A program made the position numbers and the translations under genes. The notes below the pieces were generated by a model. That model was not told the DNA's origin, did not search any database, and saw only the letters and a list, made by a program, of their open reading frames with translations. From Rhodospirillaceae bacterium (GTDB lineage: Bacteria > Pseudomonadota > Alphaproteobacteria > Dongiales > Dongiaceae), in the NCBI GenBank assembly GCA_016794075.1, contig JAEUKU010000324.1, positions 1 to 5,220 of the forward strand: 5,220 bases of DNA, given 5' to 3'. Below are positions 3,809 through 5,220 of this stretch, piece by piece; within the stretch, counting starts at the first letter, position 1, and each line of letters opens with the position of its first letter.

Positions 3809-5220
3809 ATGAGCAGCGATCCGGGCCAAGCCGACATCGTCGCCTTCCTCGCCGATCCCCGCAGTCACGGGCGCGCGGTCGGCCGCGTCGAGACCATCAC
3901 CACGCACGCCTCGGTGATCTTCCTGGCGGGCGACCGGGCCTACAAGCTGAAACGCGCGGTCAAATACTCGTATCTCGACTACGCCACCCCCGAGCTGCGC
4001 CGGCGCGCCTGCGAAGCGGAGCTCGCCTTGAATCGCCGCACCGCGCCGGAGCTCTATCTTGCCGCGTTGCCGATCCGGCGGCGGCCAGACGGTTCGCTCG
4101 GCTTCGACGGGACGGGTGATGCGGTCGACTGGGTGGTCGAGATGCGCCGCTTCCCGCAGGAGGCGTTGTTCAGCCACCTGGCGGAGACGGGCCAGCTCAC
4201 CCCGCGCCTCGCCATGCTGGCCGCCGACCGCATCGCCGCCTTCCACGGCATAGCCGAGCCTTTGCGCGACCAGGGCGGCGCCGATGGCATCCGCGCGGTG
4301 ATCCAGATCAACGACGAAAACCTGCGCCGCGCATTGCCGCAAGGACTGGCGCTGTCGGACATCGACCGCCTGCGTGATGCAACCTTGGCCGCATTCGAGC
4401 GCCATGCGGACCTGCTCGAAAGCCGCCGCGCCGACGGCAAGGTCAAACGCTGCCACGGCGACTTGCACCTCGCCAACATCGCACTCATCGACAATGTGCC
4501 GACCCTGTTCGACTGCATCGAGTTCAGCGACCTCATCGCCTGCATCGACGTGCTCTACGATCTCGCCTTCCTGCTGATGGACCTGCGCCATCGCGCGCTG
4601 GCGGAGCCGGCGGCGCAGGTCTTCAACCGCTATCTCGACCGCGCCGACGAGAGCGACGGATTGCCGGCGCTGCCGCTCTTCCTGTCGCTGCGCGCCGCCG
4701 TGCGCGCCCATGTCACGGCGACCGCCGCCTTGTCGCAAGCGCCGGATGCGCGCGATCGCAAGCTGCGGGAGGCGCGCGCCTATTTCGACATGGCCGAGGA
4801 TTTGCTGCGGCCGGTCTCGCCCAGGCTCGTCGCCATCGGCGGCTTGAGCGGCACCGGCAAATCGAGCGTCGCCGCTGCCCTCGCCGCCGGGCTGGGGATC
4901 GCGCCGGGCGCCCGGGTGCTGCGCAGCGACGTGCTGCGCAAGCGCCTGTTCGGCCAGGCACCGGAAAGCCGCCTGCCGCCCGCCGCCTACGAAGCGGAGG
5001 TCAACGCCCGGGTCTACGCGACACTGCATCGGGAAGCCGAGCGCGCCATCGCCGCCGGGTATTCCGTGATCCTCGATTCCGTCGCCGCCCGTCCCGAAGA
5101 GCGCGCCGGTTTCGCGACGATCGCCGCGCGGGCCGGCATCCCCTTCAACGGCCTGTGGCTGGAAGCCGACCCTGAGGTGCTGCGGCGGCGCCTGCGGGCG
5201 CGCCAGCACGACGCCTCCGA
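3809..5220 (+). CDS. Two-domain protein: aminoglycoside phosphotransferase-like kinase fused to a P-loop kinase/ATPase (3' end outside window)
   Basis: An uninterrupted frame of 470 codons runs off the right edge. Residues about 20-335 form an aminoglycoside-phosphotransferase-like kinase (COG2187 type): AYKLKRAV (44-51) with candidate ATP-binding lysines, CEAELALNRR (68-77), the catalytic loop HGDLHLAN (216-223) with Asp218 and Asn223, and the metal-binding Asp235 in FDCIEFS. Residues about 340 onward form a P-loop kinase (COG0645 type): Walker A GLSGTGKS (345-352), RSD (372-374), RKRLFG (377-382) and a Walker-B-like ILDS (421-424). This fusion is a known, widespread protein usually annotated as a bifunctional aminoglycoside phosphotransferase/ATP-binding protein. 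Its substrate is not established to my knowledge, and drug resistance should not be assumed. About 40-50 residues are probably missing. ATG 3809 is the first start after an in-frame stop and lacks a clear ribosome binding site. It is cytosolic by composition. Confidence 0.9.
   Translation, partial: MSSDPGQADIVAFLADPRSHGRAVGRVETITTHASVIFLAGDRAYKLKRAVKYSYLDYATPELRRRACEAELALNRRTAPELYLAALPIRRRPDGSLGFDGTGDAVDWVVEMRRFPQEALFSHLAETGQLTPRLAMLAADRIAAFHGIAEPLRDQGGADGIRAVIQINDENLRRALPQGLALSDIDRLRDATLAAFERHADLLESRRADGKVKRCHGDLHLANIALIDNVPTLFDCIEFSDLIACIDVLYDLAFLLMDLRHRALAEPAAQVFNRYLDRADESDGLPALPLFLSLRAAVRAHVTATAALSQAPDARDRKLREARAYFDMAEDLLRPVSPRLVAIGGLSGTGKSSVAAALAAGLGIAPGARVLRSDVLRKRLFGQAPESRLPPAAYEAEVNARVYATLHREAERAIAAGYSVILDSVAARPEERAGFATIAARAGIPFNGLWLEADPEVLRRRLRARQHDAS

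Noticed and set aside
3764..5209. Minus-strand reading frame of 481 codons opposite the kinase fusion
   Set aside because: Its translation is repetitive Gly/Arg/Gln-rich without motifs, and the plus strand shows clear APH and Walker A motifs across the same stretch. It is a shadow caused by GC-rich codons.
3809..5220. Antibiotic resistance by aminoglycoside phosphorylation
   Set aside because: The APH-like domain belongs to a fused housekeeping-type family (COG2187 with COG0645). The fold alone does not indicate resistance and no mobile or resistance context is present.

Overview
The window is a GC-rich chromosomal segment. Its protein families, codon bias and palindromic intergenic repeat (the GTCATGCC...GGCATCCACG type) suggest an alphaproteobacterium, of the Rhizobiales/Rhodospirillales sort. 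That placement is inferred from style; no rRNA or marker gene is present. Six protein-coding genes fill almost all of it, two of them cut by the window edges. I see no tRNA, rRNA, CRISPR array or transposase.

Left third (1-2067): a compact catabolic locus. On the minus strand, a dihydrodipicolinate-synthase-family lyase/deaminase (342-1217) lies 4 bp upstream of a proline racemase/hydroxyproline epimerase family gene (1-337, running off the left edge). Divergent from them is a GntR/FCD-type regulator (1354-2067). The family pairing matches bacterial hydroxyproline degradation, in which trans-4-hydroxy-L-proline is epimerised to the cis-D form, oxidised, and the resulting pyrroline-4-hydroxy-2-carboxylate deaminated. 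The oxidase and the final semialdehyde dehydrogenase would be expected beyond the left edge. The 136 bp between the divergent genes holds two good sigma70-like promoters interleaved with two identical 12-bp copies of ATGTCGACAATG and an inverted half-site. This looks like a control region through which the regulator governs both itself and the operon.

Middle (2068-3215): a 257-bp intergenic region contains a pair of inverted REP-like hairpins. It is followed by an NAD-binding extended short-chain dehydrogenase/epimerase (2325-3215) of unknown substrate with its own strong ribosome binding site.

Right third (3216-5220): a small two-helix putative membrane protein of unknown function (3222-3767, minus) converges on the dehydrogenase with a 6-bp gap. 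It is divergent, across only 41 bp, from a two-domain protein that fuses an aminoglycoside-phosphotransferase-like kinase to a P-loop kinase/ATPase (3809 to beyond the right edge). That last gene is the largest in the window and stays open at 5220.

Most interesting points: the divergent operator/promoter architecture, the serine in place of the first catalytic cysteine in the racemase-family protein, the loss of the DHDPS substrate arginine in its partner, and the REP pair whose arm differences are compensatory. Nothing here amounts to a clearly new system; the best candidates for undescribed biology are the regulator's site and the unknown membrane protein.
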